DNA from: Sarcophilus harrisii
Lineage: Eukaryota; Chordata; Mammalia; Dasyuromorphia; Dasyuridae
Length of the DNA: 64,000 bases
Assembly (NCBI RefSeq): GCF_902635505.1
Contig: NC_045429.1
Span: 160,106,997 to 160,170,996 of the forward strand
Direction of reading: 5' to 3'
A program made the position numbers and the translations under genes. The notes under the pieces are model-generated. The model was not told where the DNA came from. It worked only from the letters and a program-made list of their open reading frames with translations, and made no database searches. The stretch's first letter is position 1. Each line of letters begins with the position of its first letter. This document shows, one piece after another, positions 24,531-34,899 of this stretch.

Positions 24531-25240
24531 GGCAAAGTATTAAATGCCTAGTATATTCTAGGTAGAGTGCCAGCTGAATACAAGTACAAAAGATAATGCA
24601 TTTCCTACTTAGAATCATCTTCCATTCTAATTTGACCAAAAGTACATATAAAATATGTATACAGTATAAAGGTAATACAAATACAAAAATATAGCAAAAT
24701 ATAAAACAAAGAAGTGAAAAACAAGGTAGTAAAGGAAAGGCACTATTAGTTGAGATCAGAAAAGGCTTTGTACAGAAAATAGTGCTGCATCTTAAATGGG
24801 TATTGTTTAGGATGGAATCCTTGGAGAAGGAAATGGCAAACCACTGCAGGATCTTTGCCAAAAAATAAACAAACAAACAAAAACAAACCCTTGGATAGCC
24901 CTTGAGGTCATGAAGAATGGAGCATGACTGAATAAGCAAGATAGAATGCATTCTAGGAAGATGAGAGATGAAGTGAGGAACAGAGAAAACCAGTTTGGTT
25001 GTGTTTGGCATGGAAAGTAAGGTTCAATAAGGCTAGAAAGTATTGTCTATTAAGGCTGGAAAGAGGTTGTGGCCAACTTGTATAAAGAAAAGCTAAACAG
25101 GTTAACTTAGGAAGTTGGCATCATTTAGGTGAGAATCGATGGGATCTTGGATCAAGGTGATAATTGTGTGAGTGGAAAGAAGGTGGAAGAATTATGGTTT
25201 CTTCGATAGTAATTGTGAAGTTTAGAAGATAAGATTTAAG
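24530..25240. repeat. Old unclassified repeat with an RTE-type SINE tail inside
   Basis: AAGTATTAAATGCCTAGTAT ... GAAAAGGCTTTGTACAGAAA ... GAGGTTGTGGCCAACTTG ... GATCAAGGTGATAATTGTGT forms a block order also seen at about 46,510-47,280. 24,812-24,941 (TTGGAGAAGGAAATGGCAAA, ATCTTTGCC, AGGTCATGAAGAATGG) is the tail of a marsupial RTE-type SINE. The 175-residue minus frame here is an artefact. Confidence 0.6.
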
Positions 25241-25369
25241 AAAAGAGTTCTTAATCTTTTGTTTCATACTTCTCTTTGGAAGTTTTTGTCTTTTTAGTTT
25301 TTTGTTTTCTCTTTTTATCTGCCTCTTCTCAATTTTTTTTTTGGCTAGATCTTCATCCTTCATGTTTAC

Positions 25370-25510
25370 TTACTCTTATGTGTCCCCCCAGGATTTATCT
25401 TCCCTCCTCCACACTTTTTTTCCATTCCTGAACTTTCCTGTTACTATCAAGACCACCACCAATCCTTCTGTTCACCTAGGCTCTCAATTTAGATATAATC
25501 CTTAAATCCT
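25370..25510 (+). mobile_element. L2-like fragment
   Basis: CTATCAAGACCACCACCAAT, CCTTCTGTTCACCTAGGCTC and TCAATTTAGATATAATCC resemble the end of the L2 reverse-transcriptase region. Confidence 0.5.
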
Positions 25511-25573
25511 TTCTTTGTAATACATTAGACAGTAAAATGAATTGTTTTAAACCTATAGAGACTTCCAGGATGC

Positions 25574-28014
25574 TATATATATATATATATAGGGTGTGTG
25601 TGTATATATACACACATATATATATACAGATGTATATATATGCACTATATATGCAGATGATATATATATATGCACTATATATATGCAGATATATGTATAT
25701 GCACTATATATGCAGATATATATGCACTATATATAAGCACTATATATATATGCAGATGATATATATATGGACTATATATATGCAGATGATATATGTATAT
25801 GCACTATATATATGCACTATATATATGCAGATGATATATGTATATACACTATATATATGCAGATGATATATATATGCACTATATATATATGCAGATGATA
25901 TATATATATATGCACTAAATATATGCAGATGATATATGTATATGCATATAACATGCAGATATATATATGCAATATATATATGCAGAATATATATATGCAG
26001 ATGATATATATATGCACTATATATGCAGATATATGTATATGCACTATATATGCAGATATATATGCACTATATATAAACTATATATATATGCATGGATGAT
26101 ATATATGGACTATATAAGAATGGTATATGTATATGCACTATATATATGCAGATGATATATATATGCACTATATATATATGCAGATGATATATATATGCAC
26201 TATATATATATATATGCAGATGATATATATATATATGCACTAAATATATGCAGATGATATATGTATATGCACTATATACATGCAGATATATATATGCACT
26301 ATATATATATGCAGATGATATATATATGCAGATGATATATATGCACTAATATATGCAGATATATGTATATGACATATATGAGATATATATATGCACTATA
26401 TATAAGCACTATATAATATATATATGCAGATGATATATGTATAGACATATATGCAGATGATATATGTATATGCACTAATATGCAGATGATATATATTGCA
26501 CTATATATGCAGATATATATACATATGCAGATGATATTGTATATGCACTATATATAGATGATATATATATATAGCACTATATATATATATATATGCAGAT
26601 GATATATATATATCACATATATATGTAGATGATATATATGCACTATATATGCAGATGATATATGTATATGCACTATATATATGCAGATGATATATGTATA
26701 TGCACTATATATATGCAGATGATATATATGCACTATATATATGCAGATGATATATGTATATACACTATATATATGCAGATGATATATATATGCACTATAT
26801 ATATATGCAGATGATATATATATATATATGCACTAAATATATGCAGATGATATATGTATATGCACTATATACATGCAGATATATATATATGCACTATATA
26901 TATATGCAGATGATATATATATGCAGATGATATATATATGCACTATATATATGCAGATATATGTATATGCACTATATATGCAGATATATATGCACTATAT
27001 ATAAGCACTATATATATATATATGCAGATGATATATATATGGACTATATATATGCAGATGATATATGTATATGCACTATATATATGCAGATGATATATAT
27101 GCACTATATATATATGCAGATGATATATGTATATGCACTATATATATGCAGATGATATATATACTAATAATGCAGATATGCACTATATATATGCAGATAT
27201 ATATATGCACTATATATATATGCAGATGATATATATATATATATATGCAGATGATATATATATATATGCACTAAATATATGCAGATGATATATGTATATG
27301 CACTATATACATGCATATATATATGCACTATATATATATGCAGATGATATATGTATATGCACTATATATATGCAGATGATATATATGCACTATATATATG
27401 CAGATGGTATATGTATATGCACTATATATATGCAGATGATATATATATGCACTATATATATATGCAGATGATATATATATATATATGCACTAAATATATG
27501 CAGATGATATATGTATATGCACTATATACATGCAGATATATATATGCAGATGATATATATATATATATGCACTATATATATATGCAGATGATATATATAT
27601 ATATGCACTATATATATGCAGATGATATATATATATATGCACTAAATATATGCAGATGATATATGTATATGCACTATATATGTAGATGATATATATATAT
27701 ATACACTATATATATTTAGATGATATATATGCACTATATATGCAGATGATACATGTATATGCACTAAATATATGTAGATGATATATATATATACACTATA
27801 TATATTTAGATGATATATATGCACTATATATGCAGATGATATATGTATATGCACTATATATATGCAGATGATATATGTATATGCACTATATATATGCAGA
27901 TGATATATATATGCACTATATATATATGCACATGATATATATATATACACTATATATATGCAGATGATATATATATACACACTATATAAATGCAGATGAT
28001 ATATATCATCTGCA
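25574..28014. repeat. 2.4 kb AT-rich tandem array, TATA/GCAGATGATATA/GCAC units
   Basis: Runs of (TA)n are broken at short intervals by TGCAGATGATATATATA and TGCACTATATA, giving a loose unit of about 30-36 bp over 2.4 kb. Larger blocks recur: the order GCAGATATATGTATATGCAC ... TATATATAAGCAC ... is seen near 25,690, 26,030 and 26,955. The right edge (27991-28014) is a perfect 24-bp palindrome. The array starts with TA/TG dinucleotide repeats. Peptide frames rich in Y, I, M, H and C on both strands are by-products. No gene is seen. Confidence 0.95.
27991..28014. repeat. Perfect 24-bp palindrome at right edge of the AT array
   Basis: TGCAGATGATAT is followed at once by its exact reverse complement ATATCATCTGCA. 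It is the point where the array unit turns round and meets unique DNA. Confidence 0.9.
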
Positions 28015-28560
28015 TAAAGATCAAAGTGAAATCCACAGGCGCTGATGATGCCATTGATAAAGAGTATATTGGTTCAATGGCTGTCTCATATATTCAATAA
28101 TTCCTCTTCTGATTTTGAACTGTTTTATTACATAAATATCCGTCAACTTCACCTAGATCTTAGAATCCTTAATTTTCTGCAGCACTGTTCAAGTGCCACT
28201 TAATACGAGAGGAGTTTTTAGATTTTCCCTCCTGTCCAGCTATTTATTACTCTTCCACCAAAAAATTACTTCTCATTCCCTTTGCATAAATTTTGTACTA
28301 ATTTGCAGGTATTTTATTTTACTTTTAACGAAAGAAAGCTTCTTGAAAGCATTTTACATATATTAAGTCCTTAAAAAAAATACTTGAAATGATCTTTATA
28401 AATCAATAAGCAATAACATTAAAGTTAGATTTAAGCATGAAACAAGGAAGAATTTTCCATTATGAAAGCGGGAATTCTTGACTTGTCCATGCACCTAAAA
28501 ATACTTTGACAACTATCACAGTCGATGTGTTTATATCCTGTTGCTTTAAGCATTCAAAAA
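28015..28560. other. Unique DNA between the AT array and the promoter
   Basis: No repeat recognised. This is the proximal upstream flank of AHI1; distal promoter elements could lie here, but none stands out. Confidence 0.4.
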
Positions 28561-28734
28561 GAGGATTCTGGGACAAGTTTCCCCCGATCGCCCTTCGTAG
28601 ATCAAATACGTATAAAAAGTTAACTTGAGAGATATCTGGGGCGGACTTCCGACGACTTTTGCTTGCAGTTTCCGCCCCTCAGAACGGGCTTAGCTTTCTT
28701 GGGTTTAAGTGGCGGGTGCATGCAGACCGGCGGG

Positions 28735-28782
28735 CCAATCCCGGTTCTCTTGAGGCGCCCCAGCCGGCGCCGTTGCTATTGG
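28735..28782. promoter_or_regulatory. Pair of CCAAT boxes (NF-Y type)
   Basis: CCAAT on the + strand at 28735-28739 (GGGCCAATC) and ATTGG at 28778-28782 (CTATTGGCTGG, a strong NF-Y context in reverse). Spacing is about 40 bp, common for NF-Y promoters. Confidence 0.5.
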
Positions 28783-28826
28783 CTGGAGCTCTAAAAAAAA
28801 ACTAGAGCGGGGGAGGGGGGACCTCG

Positions 28827-28841
28827 GTTGCTAATAACAAC
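28827..28841. promoter_or_regulatory. RFX X-box-like imperfect palindrome
   Basis: GTTGCTAATAACAAC has two near-symmetric arms and resembles the RFX X-box (GTTGCC N0-3 GGCAAC), with one mismatch in each inner half. RFX factors drive many ciliary genes, and AHI1 is ciliary, so the context fits. A second GTTGCTA half-site lies at 28772-28778, overlapping a reversed CCAAT box. Binding is inferred, not shown. Confidence 0.5.
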
Positions 28842-28858
28842 GGAGGCGTCGCCGTAAC

Positions 28859-28866
28859 TGACGTAA
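28859..28866 (+). promoter_or_regulatory. CRE/ATF-like site
   Basis: TGACGTAA is one base from the full cAMP-response element TGACGTCA and matches the common CRE variant. It lies 18 bp downstream of the X-box-like motif, an arrangement typical of CpG-island promoters. Confidence 0.5.
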
Positions 28867-28929
28867 ACGACTCGCTCCGCATTAAGTCCCGACTAAGCTC
28901 CTCTACTTCCTCTGGTCCTCCTCCCTCCC

Positions 28930-29126
28930 CATCCCTACCCCAATCCCTTGGATCCCCACCCCTAAATCATCCGTTACGGGAGGGGACTGGGCAGCCTCCT
29001 CCTTCCCGCCGGCCAGCTCTAAGCTCTAGTGCTTCTCCCATCAGGTAGTTAGGTCGTTCAGCCAGCGTCGATTTAGGAAAAAGGACGGAAGCCTACCGCT
29101 TCCCCTGGGCTGCGCATCCCCTGCTG
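28930..29126 (+). other. AHI1: AHI1 exon 1, non-coding 5' UTR (start approximate)
   Basis: The end is fixed by the donor CTGCTG|GTGAGTCGG, a near-perfect U1 site with GT at 29127-29128. The start is a guess, because a CpG-island promoter rarely shows its start site in raw sequence. Human AHI1 also has non-coding 5' exons before the ATG exon. Confidence 0.6.
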
Positions 29127-29324
29127 GTGAGTCGGGCGTCCTCTGGGCTTTCAGGCGCCAACTTTTCCGGCCAGCGGGCGACGCTGGTTAGCTTCTGGTT
29201 CTGGGGCCGCTCGTGCGTGAATGCGTACGTACTTGCGTGTTGATTTCAGTCGCGCGCTGGCTGCACGTCCCTGCCGTGGTCCTTTCCCCCTCCCAGGCCC
29301 AGACCTCCCGGCGCTGCGAGCTCC

Positions 29325-29532
29325 AGGGGTGGGCGTGCCACAGGGGTGGGCGTGCCCCAGGGGTGGGCGTGCCCCAGGGGGTGGGCGTGCCCCAGGGGGT
29401 GGGCGTGCCCAGGGGGTGGGCGTGCCCCAGGGGGTGGGCGTGCCCCAGGGGGTGGGCGTGCCCCAGGGGGTGGGCGTGCCCCAGGGGGTGGGCGTGCCCC
29501 AGGGGGTGGGCGTGCCCCAGGGGGTGGGCGTG
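29325..29532. repeat. 17-18 bp G-rich minisatellite, about 12 units
   Basis: Twelve head-to-tail copies of a unit AGGGGGTGGGCGTGCCCC, the first three with one fewer G, one copy with one fewer C, and the last cut short. It starts 199 bp after the exon 1 donor, inside intron 1 of AHI1. Each unit holds GGGTGGGCGTG, a KLF/SP and EGR-like core. Several long open frames on both strands here are artefacts of the repeat having a multiple-of-three unit. Confidence 0.95.
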
Positions 29533-30462
29533 TCTGCGCGAACCCGTCTAGGGCCTGTGGGGGCTCCTGCTGCTCTGCTAATGTCACTGGCCACGTGGGC
29601 GCTAAGCGACAGGATTTACTTTGAGCAGCCGCTGTTGCTTAGCGTCAATCCTCTGGCAAACAGAATGGCATAGATCCTTTGATTCTGAAAGGATGCCAGA
29701 GGCTACCCTGTTTATTCAACCCATGCTCGTGAAGGAATGCCCTTTCCAAACATTGCCAACATTGGAACCTTATTGGCTTATTTTGGAGGAATTCTGTTAG
29801 CACAAGCTTTGGGTTTTTGTCACAGGACTTATTTTCCCCCTTTTTGAATATTTTGCTATATGACTTTCTTATTTTTCCTTTGAGTGTGTGCACATTTTTT
29901 TACACAGGTTCTATACTTTTGGAGAAAAAAAAAACAACAGAAAAAAGGTTAAAATGCTTCGATTTGCATTCAGAAACCATCCGTTCTCTCAGTTTTTGGA
30001 AGCATTTTTCATCAAGGGGCCTTTGAAATAATATTGGCTCCTGATCTTAATCAGAGCAGCTAAATCTTTTACAATTTATCCTCCTGTTATTGTATACACT
30101 ATTCTCCTGGTTCTAATCATTATACATTTTTTTAAAGTACTCATACTATTTGTTAATATACTCTGTGTACCTTAATTCATAAGCATTCATATGTTATCCC
30201 AGATTTTTCTGAAACCATTTTACTCCCGTCCTTTCTTACAGCCCCATGATATTCCATCACATTTATATACCACAATATTCCCAGCCATTTTCTAGTTGAT
30301 GGGCATCTCCTCAGTTTCCAATTCTTTGCTACCACAAAAAAGAGATGCTATAATTTGTGTATGTGTGTGTGTGGGGGGGAACACTTGCGTGCAGGCAAAA
30401 AAGTCTCATCCTCTTTTCTTTGATCTCTTTGGTAGTTGCTAGTAGCAGTATAGCTGCTTTGG

Positions 30463-30616
30463 GGCAGCTAGGTGATTCATTAAATTGAGTACTAGGCTTG
30501 GAATCAGGAAAATCTGAGTTCAAATTTGACTTTAGACACTTAACCAGTTGTGTGTGACCCTGGGCAAGTCACTTAACCACTATTTACTTCAGTTTCCCAT
30601 CTTTTCAAATGGGGTC
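30463..30616 (+). mobile_element. Marsupial SINE (WSINE/MAR1 type)
   Basis: GGGCAGCTAGGTGATTCATT ... TGTGTGACCCTGGGCAAGTC ... TTCAGTTTCCCATC. Plus-strand copy inserted in the minus-strand L1. Confidence 0.9.
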
Positions 30617-30617
30617 A

Positions 30618-30970
30618 TGTAGTGTTCTGCTTTTCTGGAGGTCTTGGAGCAGCCTTCGTTTCAGTAGAGTAATCACCACGAGAATAGTCAGAGATAAAGT
30701 CCAAAAATCTTTATTGCCTCCTTTCACAGTCTTGTCTCCTTGCCTGGGGCCCCCAGGCTAGCTTTTTGGAGGGCCTTCAGATGGGACTTCATTTTAGTGG
30801 AGAAGTGAAGGAGAAAGACAGCCACCATGAAACTATCTTCTAGTCTGTCTCCGAGCCCCCTCTGAGTCTAGACCTGGCCCTTCTGAGTCTATCTCTGGCT
30901 CAGACAGGCCTTAATCTCAGTGGAGAAATAAATGAAGGAGGACAGGTCTGCCCCACCACGGTTTTATCAC
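30618..30970 (-). mobile_element. Possible solo LTR inside a decayed L1, intron 1 of AHI1
   Basis: On the minus strand a GC-richer block with repeated CTCAGA/AGACTCAGA elements leads to AATAAAGATTTTTGG (poly(A) signal, 30710-30715 region) and ends near CAGAACACTACA. It interrupts a minus-strand L1 and abuts a SINE. Ends approximate. Confidence 0.45.
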
Positions 30971-31774
30971 TTTTTGGGGTATAGTTTTTTTTTTTTGTTT
31001 TTCTCAGAATGGGTAGACCAGTTCACAACTCCACCAACAATACATCAATATCTCAATTTTTCCATATCCCCTAACATTTGTCATTTTCCTTTTCCGTATC
31101 TTCTTCAATTGGATAGTTGTGAGGTGGTACTTCAAAGTTCTTTTAATTTGCATTTCTCTAATCAGTAATGATTTAGAACTTTTTTTTTCAATATGATTCT
31201 TTATAGCTTTGATGTCTTCTGAAAACTGTTCATATGTTTTGACTATCAACTGGTGAATGACTCTTATTTTTATAAGTTTGATTCATTTTCCTCTATTTTT
31301 GAGAAATGACATTTTTATCAGAGAAACTTGCTGTAAAATCCCCTTCTTTTCAATTTTCTATTTTCCTTCTAATTTTGGCTGTTAGTTTTATTTGTAAAAA
31401 AGTTTTTAATGTAATGTAATCAAAATTATCCCTTTTATTTCCTGTAATCCTTTCTATTTCTTGTTTGGTTATAAACCCTTTCATTAGCCAGACATCTGAT
31501 AGGTGCATTTTTCCATGCTCCCTAATTTACTTGCTATTACTCTTTATGTCTAACTCTCTTATCTATTTTTATCTTATTTTGGTATGTGGTGTGAGATATT
31601 GTTCTTTGCCTCATTTTTTCCTAGCAGCTTTTCACTTTTTCTAGCAATTTTTGCCAGATGTTGAGTTTTTACTTCAAAAACTTGGGTATTTGAGTTTATT
31701 TGGGAGAGACTTGGGCTTATTTATAGGGGAGCAGCCCATAAAGAGGGAGGAATTGAAAATCAGTGACAGAGTGA

Positions 31775-33428
31775 GCATATGTACCAGATTTAAAACTACC
31801 TTATAAAGCAGTAGTCATCAAAGCCATTTGGTACTGGCTAAGAAATAGGGGAGTGGATCAGTGGAATAGTGCACAAGACACAGTATCAGTGACTTTAGTA
31901 ATCTAATATTTGATAAACCCAAAGATTCCAGCTTCTGAAAGAAGAACTCACTATTTGACAAAATTGCTGGGAAAATTGGAAAATATTGATCAATATCAAT
32001 GCCCTATACCAAGAGAGAGCCAGAATGGGTTCATGATGTAGACATAAAGGGTGGTACAAAGGATAGTTCACTGATTTGTGGAAAAAGGAGAAATAACTAG
32101 TGAACATTATGAAATGCAAAATGTATAATTTTGATTGCATTAAATGAAAAGTGTTTTGCACAAACAAAACCAGTGTAGCCAAGATTAGAAGAGAAACAAA
32201 AATTTTATGGCCAGTGTTTCTGATTTAGGCTTCATTTCTAAAATATATAGAGAACTGACTCAAATTTATAAGAATACAAGTCATTTCCCAATTGATAAGT
32301 GATCAAAGGATATGAACAGACAATTTTCTTCCCCTCGACACCGGGGTTAAGCGACTTGCCCAGGTCACATAGCTAGGAAGTGTTAAGTGTCTGAGACCAG
32401 ATTTGAACTCAGGTCCTCCTGACTTCAGTAGCTAGTGCTCTATCCATTGCACCACCTAGCTGCCGCCAGACAATTTTCAAATGAAGAAAATGACCATTTC
32501 TAGTCATATGAAAAAAAATTGCTCTAGATCACTTATTGATCAGAGAAATACCAATTAATACAAATCTGAGGTATCATTTCACATTTCTCAGATTGACTAG
32601 GATGACAGGAAAAACTAATAATAAAAGTTGCATTAGATGTGAGAAAACTGGGGCACTAATGCATTGCTGGTGGATTTGTGAAATGATCCAACCATTCAGG
32701 AAAGCAATTTAGAATTATGCCCAAAGGGCTATAAAACTTTACATATTCTTTTATTCAACAGTGTTGCCTTAGGTTTATATCCTGCTTCACTTCTATACCA
32801 AAGAGGTCATTAAAGAGGGAAAAGGACCTTTGTAGTGGCAAGAAATTGAAAACTGAATGAATGCCCCTCAATTGGGGAATGATTGAATAAGTTATGATAT
32901 ATGAATATAATGGAATATTATTGTTCTATAAGAAATGAAGCAATGAAGAAATGAAGCAGGCTAATTTCAGAAAAGTCTAGAAAGGCTTACATGAATTGAT
33001 ACTGAGTGAAATGAGCAGAAACAAGAAACTGTTCACAATAACAAGATTATGTGATGATCAACTATGATGCCCTCGGCTCTTCTCAACAATATGTTGATTT
33101 GAGGCAGTTACAATAGACTTGGTATGAAAAATGCCATCTGCATGCAGAGAGAAGTATGGAGACTGAATGTGAATAGAAGCATAATGTTTTCACCTTTTTT
33201 TGTTTGTTTATATTTCTCGTGGTTCCCCCCCCCCTCCCTTTTGGTCTGATTTTTCTTGCACAACATTACATATATGGAAATATGTTTATATTACACTGCT
33301 GTCTTGGTGAGGGGGGGAGTAAGGAAAGGAGGGAGGGAGAAAAATTTGGAGCACAGTCCTACAAAAGTGAATGTTGAAAACTGTCTTTACATGTATTTGA
33401 AACAATAAAATACTATTGAGGAAAAAAA
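31775..33428 (+). mobile_element. LINE-1 3' fragment interrupted by a SINE (AHI1 intron 1)
   Basis: Starts in the late ORF2 region (AAACTACCTTATAAAGCAGTAG) and runs through the 3' UTR to an A-rich tail near 33,420. The order of blocks matches the L1 at 19846-22760. A minus-strand SINE sits inside at 32329-32466. Confidence 0.92.
32329..32466 (-). mobile_element. Marsupial tRNA-derived SINE (WSINE/MAR1 type) inserted in L1
   Basis: The minus strand reads GCAGCTAGGTGGTGCAATGG, ATAGAGCACTAG, TCAGGAGGACCTGAG and GACCTGGGCAAGTCG, the hallmark of the abundant marsupial SINE. It is flanked by a perfect 12-bp duplication, CAGACAATTTTC (32317-32328 and 32467-32478), which splits the host L1 cleanly. 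Confidence 0.95.
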
Positions 33429-33839
33429 AGAGTGGGCATAAAAAAGGGACAATTTATTTTTGGGTTCACATGTACATGGAGAGAGGGTTTGCCTTGGCGG
33501 GGAGAAGGGCTACTTCTTGCCAGTCTTACCTCTTTTTTTTTTTTTTTTAAGTACTCATACTATTTGTTAATATACTTTGTGTACATTTATTCATTACTAC
33601 TCTGCTTTTTGAGTTCTTGTGTCTGATTTTTAATATTTTCATGTATCCCCATTTGCTACTCAGTGCTGTCATTATGTCTTTCTCAAGGGTTTCTCTGCTG
33701 TCCAGTTTTACTGTGGTCTTTAAGCTTACTTTTTAAAAGTATGTTAAAAATAAAAATAAATAGATTTAATAGTGCAGACGTATAACGCTCTTGATACATG
33801 ACTTTTAGTGAACGAATTTGGTCGCATTTTTTGCAGAAT

Positions 33840-34128
33840 CCTTCTTTATTCCAGTCTTCTCTTTTCCTTAATCTCTACTTCATCTGCCAAAATAACCTCA
33901 AGGAGGCACAGATTTACCCATATCCTTTCCCGACTCAAAAACCTAAAATAGTGCCTTTGCTGACTCCATAATAACATTGAGATTTTTCAGCCAGGCATTT
34001 AATGACAATTTCTGTCTGACTCCCCTATTCCAAACTACTACACTTCCAGCCACACTAGACCCCAAGCCCTATTCTTCATTTCCACCTCCTAGCTTTTCTG
34101 CAAACTGATCCCTAAGCCTAGAATGTAC
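33840..34128 (+). mobile_element. L2-like fragment (intron 1)
   Basis: ATCTGCCAAAATAACCTCAA, GACTCAAAAACCTAAAATAG, TCCAGCCACACTAGACC, TTTTCTGCAAACTGATCCC: the L2 3' pattern, diverged. Confidence 0.65.
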
Positions 34129-34250
34129 TTTGTGCAGTAGTGAATAGAGATTGGCCTTGGCGTCAGAAGGACTTGGGTTGAATTCTGCCTAGGATACTTT
34201 CTGGCTTTGACCTTAGACAAGGCACTTGATCTGTCAGTGTTCTGAACCAC
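34128..34250 (+). mobile_element. Marsupial SINE (WSINE type), old
   Basis: GCAGTAGTGAATAGAGATTG, TGGCGTCAGAAGGACTTGG, TTAGACAAGGCACTTGATC. Confidence 0.75.
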
Positions 34251-34399
34251 TCTTTTAAGACCATAAATTACAGAGAAGGTACCCCACCCCACCCATGCCT
34301 TGGTAGAGGGAGTTTTCTCACCTGAGAGTTCCCCACCCCATTGGAGATAGGTCCAACCCCTTATTCTGCTACTATACTTATTTTTGTGTAGTAATTAAC

Positions 34400-34615
34400 A
34401 TTTTAACATTTGTTAATCTCCACATCAGCATCTCATTTGATTTTACAACGGCCTTTTTAAGAGAGTTACTCTATAAAGATAATAATCTTTGTGTAGATGA
34501 GGAGACTTGAGTGGAAGAGAGTTCCTTGCTCAGGATCACCCAGTTAGCCAATGACTGTGTCAAAAGTCAAAGGCAAGTCCAGTGCTTTATCCACTATACC
34601 ATATGGCTTAATTTT
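34400..34615 (+). mobile_element. MIR/THER-type SINE
   Basis: TCTCATTTGATTTTACAACG, GATGAGGAGACTTGAGTGG, TTGCTCAGGATCACCCAGTT, GTGCTTTATCCACTATACC. Confidence 0.75.
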
Positions 34616-34773
34616 GCTATCCAGTAGGAAGTCAACCAGTCTTTCATCATTTATTAAGTACCTATGGTGTGCTCAAAGCTCTTGAAGATGGAGACTGTCA
34701 AATTTTTATGCCCAGCATCAAACACAGCACCTTTGTGGTGGAATAAAATTTTGTTATATTTAATTGATTTATA

Positions 34774-34895
34774 TTAGAAAGGTCATTATTACTTCCTTCT
34801 TGGCTTTATGCCAATTACTTGAGATAATAAGTGATTTAAATCTTGATTACCTATGATAGTACTGTATTTAAAAATACATATTATCAAACTACTTT
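34774..34895 (+). repeat. 122-bp direct repeat, copy A (intron 1)
   Basis: Aligns without gaps to 37619-37740 in the same orientation with three mismatches (about 97.5% identity). It begins TTAGAAAGGTCATTATTACT and ends TTATCAAACTACTTT. Confidence 0.95.
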
Positions 34896-34899
34896 CTGA

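Larger units (their letters stand above)
28560..29240 (+). promoter_or_regulatory. AHI1: CpG-island promoter of AHI1
   Basis: After 28 kb of AT-rich DNA the sequence becomes GC- and CpG-rich from about 28,560. It has no TATA box but shows CCAAT motifs (28735-28739 on +, 28778-28782 as ATTGG), an X-box-like palindrome (28827-28841), a CRE-like TGACGTAA (28859-28866), a G-rich GC-box-like run (about 28,808-28,820) and a pyrimidine-rich stretch. This is the usual make-up of a housekeeping/ciliary promoter. It lies 6.2 kb upstream of the ATG exon and ends in a consensus splice donor. The transcription start is not visible; I would place it at about 28,880-29,050. Confidence 0.85.
30190..31310 (-). 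mobile_element. Decayed LINE-1, minus strand, interrupted
   Basis: Reverse-strand L1: 30,190-30,460 is the 3' part and 30,975-31,310 the preceding ORF2 part (peptide with SSKSLLIREMQIKRTLKYH on the minus strand, a L1 ORF2 signature). Between them lie a + strand SINE and a possible LTR. Confidence 0.8.
30135..33594. repeat. 46-bp direct repeat pair in intron 1
   Basis: AAGTACTCATACTATTTGTT begins both 30135-30180 and 33549-33594; three mismatches in 46 bp. Both follow a T-run. The L1/SINE cluster lies between them. Confidence 0.8.

Noticed and set aside
24484-25011. 175-residue minus-strand frame with hydrophobic segments
   Set aside because: It runs across a SINE tail and an old repeat, has no homologous domain that I know, and its hydrophobicity follows from A-rich DNA read in reverse.
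25537-27980. Open frames rich in Tyr, Ile, Met and His on both strands
   Set aside because: By-products of the AT-rich array; low complexity and equally long on both strands.
25574-28014. CRISPR-like or centromeric array
   Set aside because: There are no regular spacers, the units are AT dinucleotide derived, and the context is a vertebrate promoter flank. 2.4 kb is too short for satellite DNA of a centromere.
29151-29673. Overlapping open frames of 92-150 residues on both strands with repeating GVPQGVGVPQG-, PPPGARPPPGA- and GWACPRGWACPRG-type peptides
   Set aside because: They come from the 17-18 bp minisatellite, where an 18-bp unit keeps every frame open. There is no start context and no family match.
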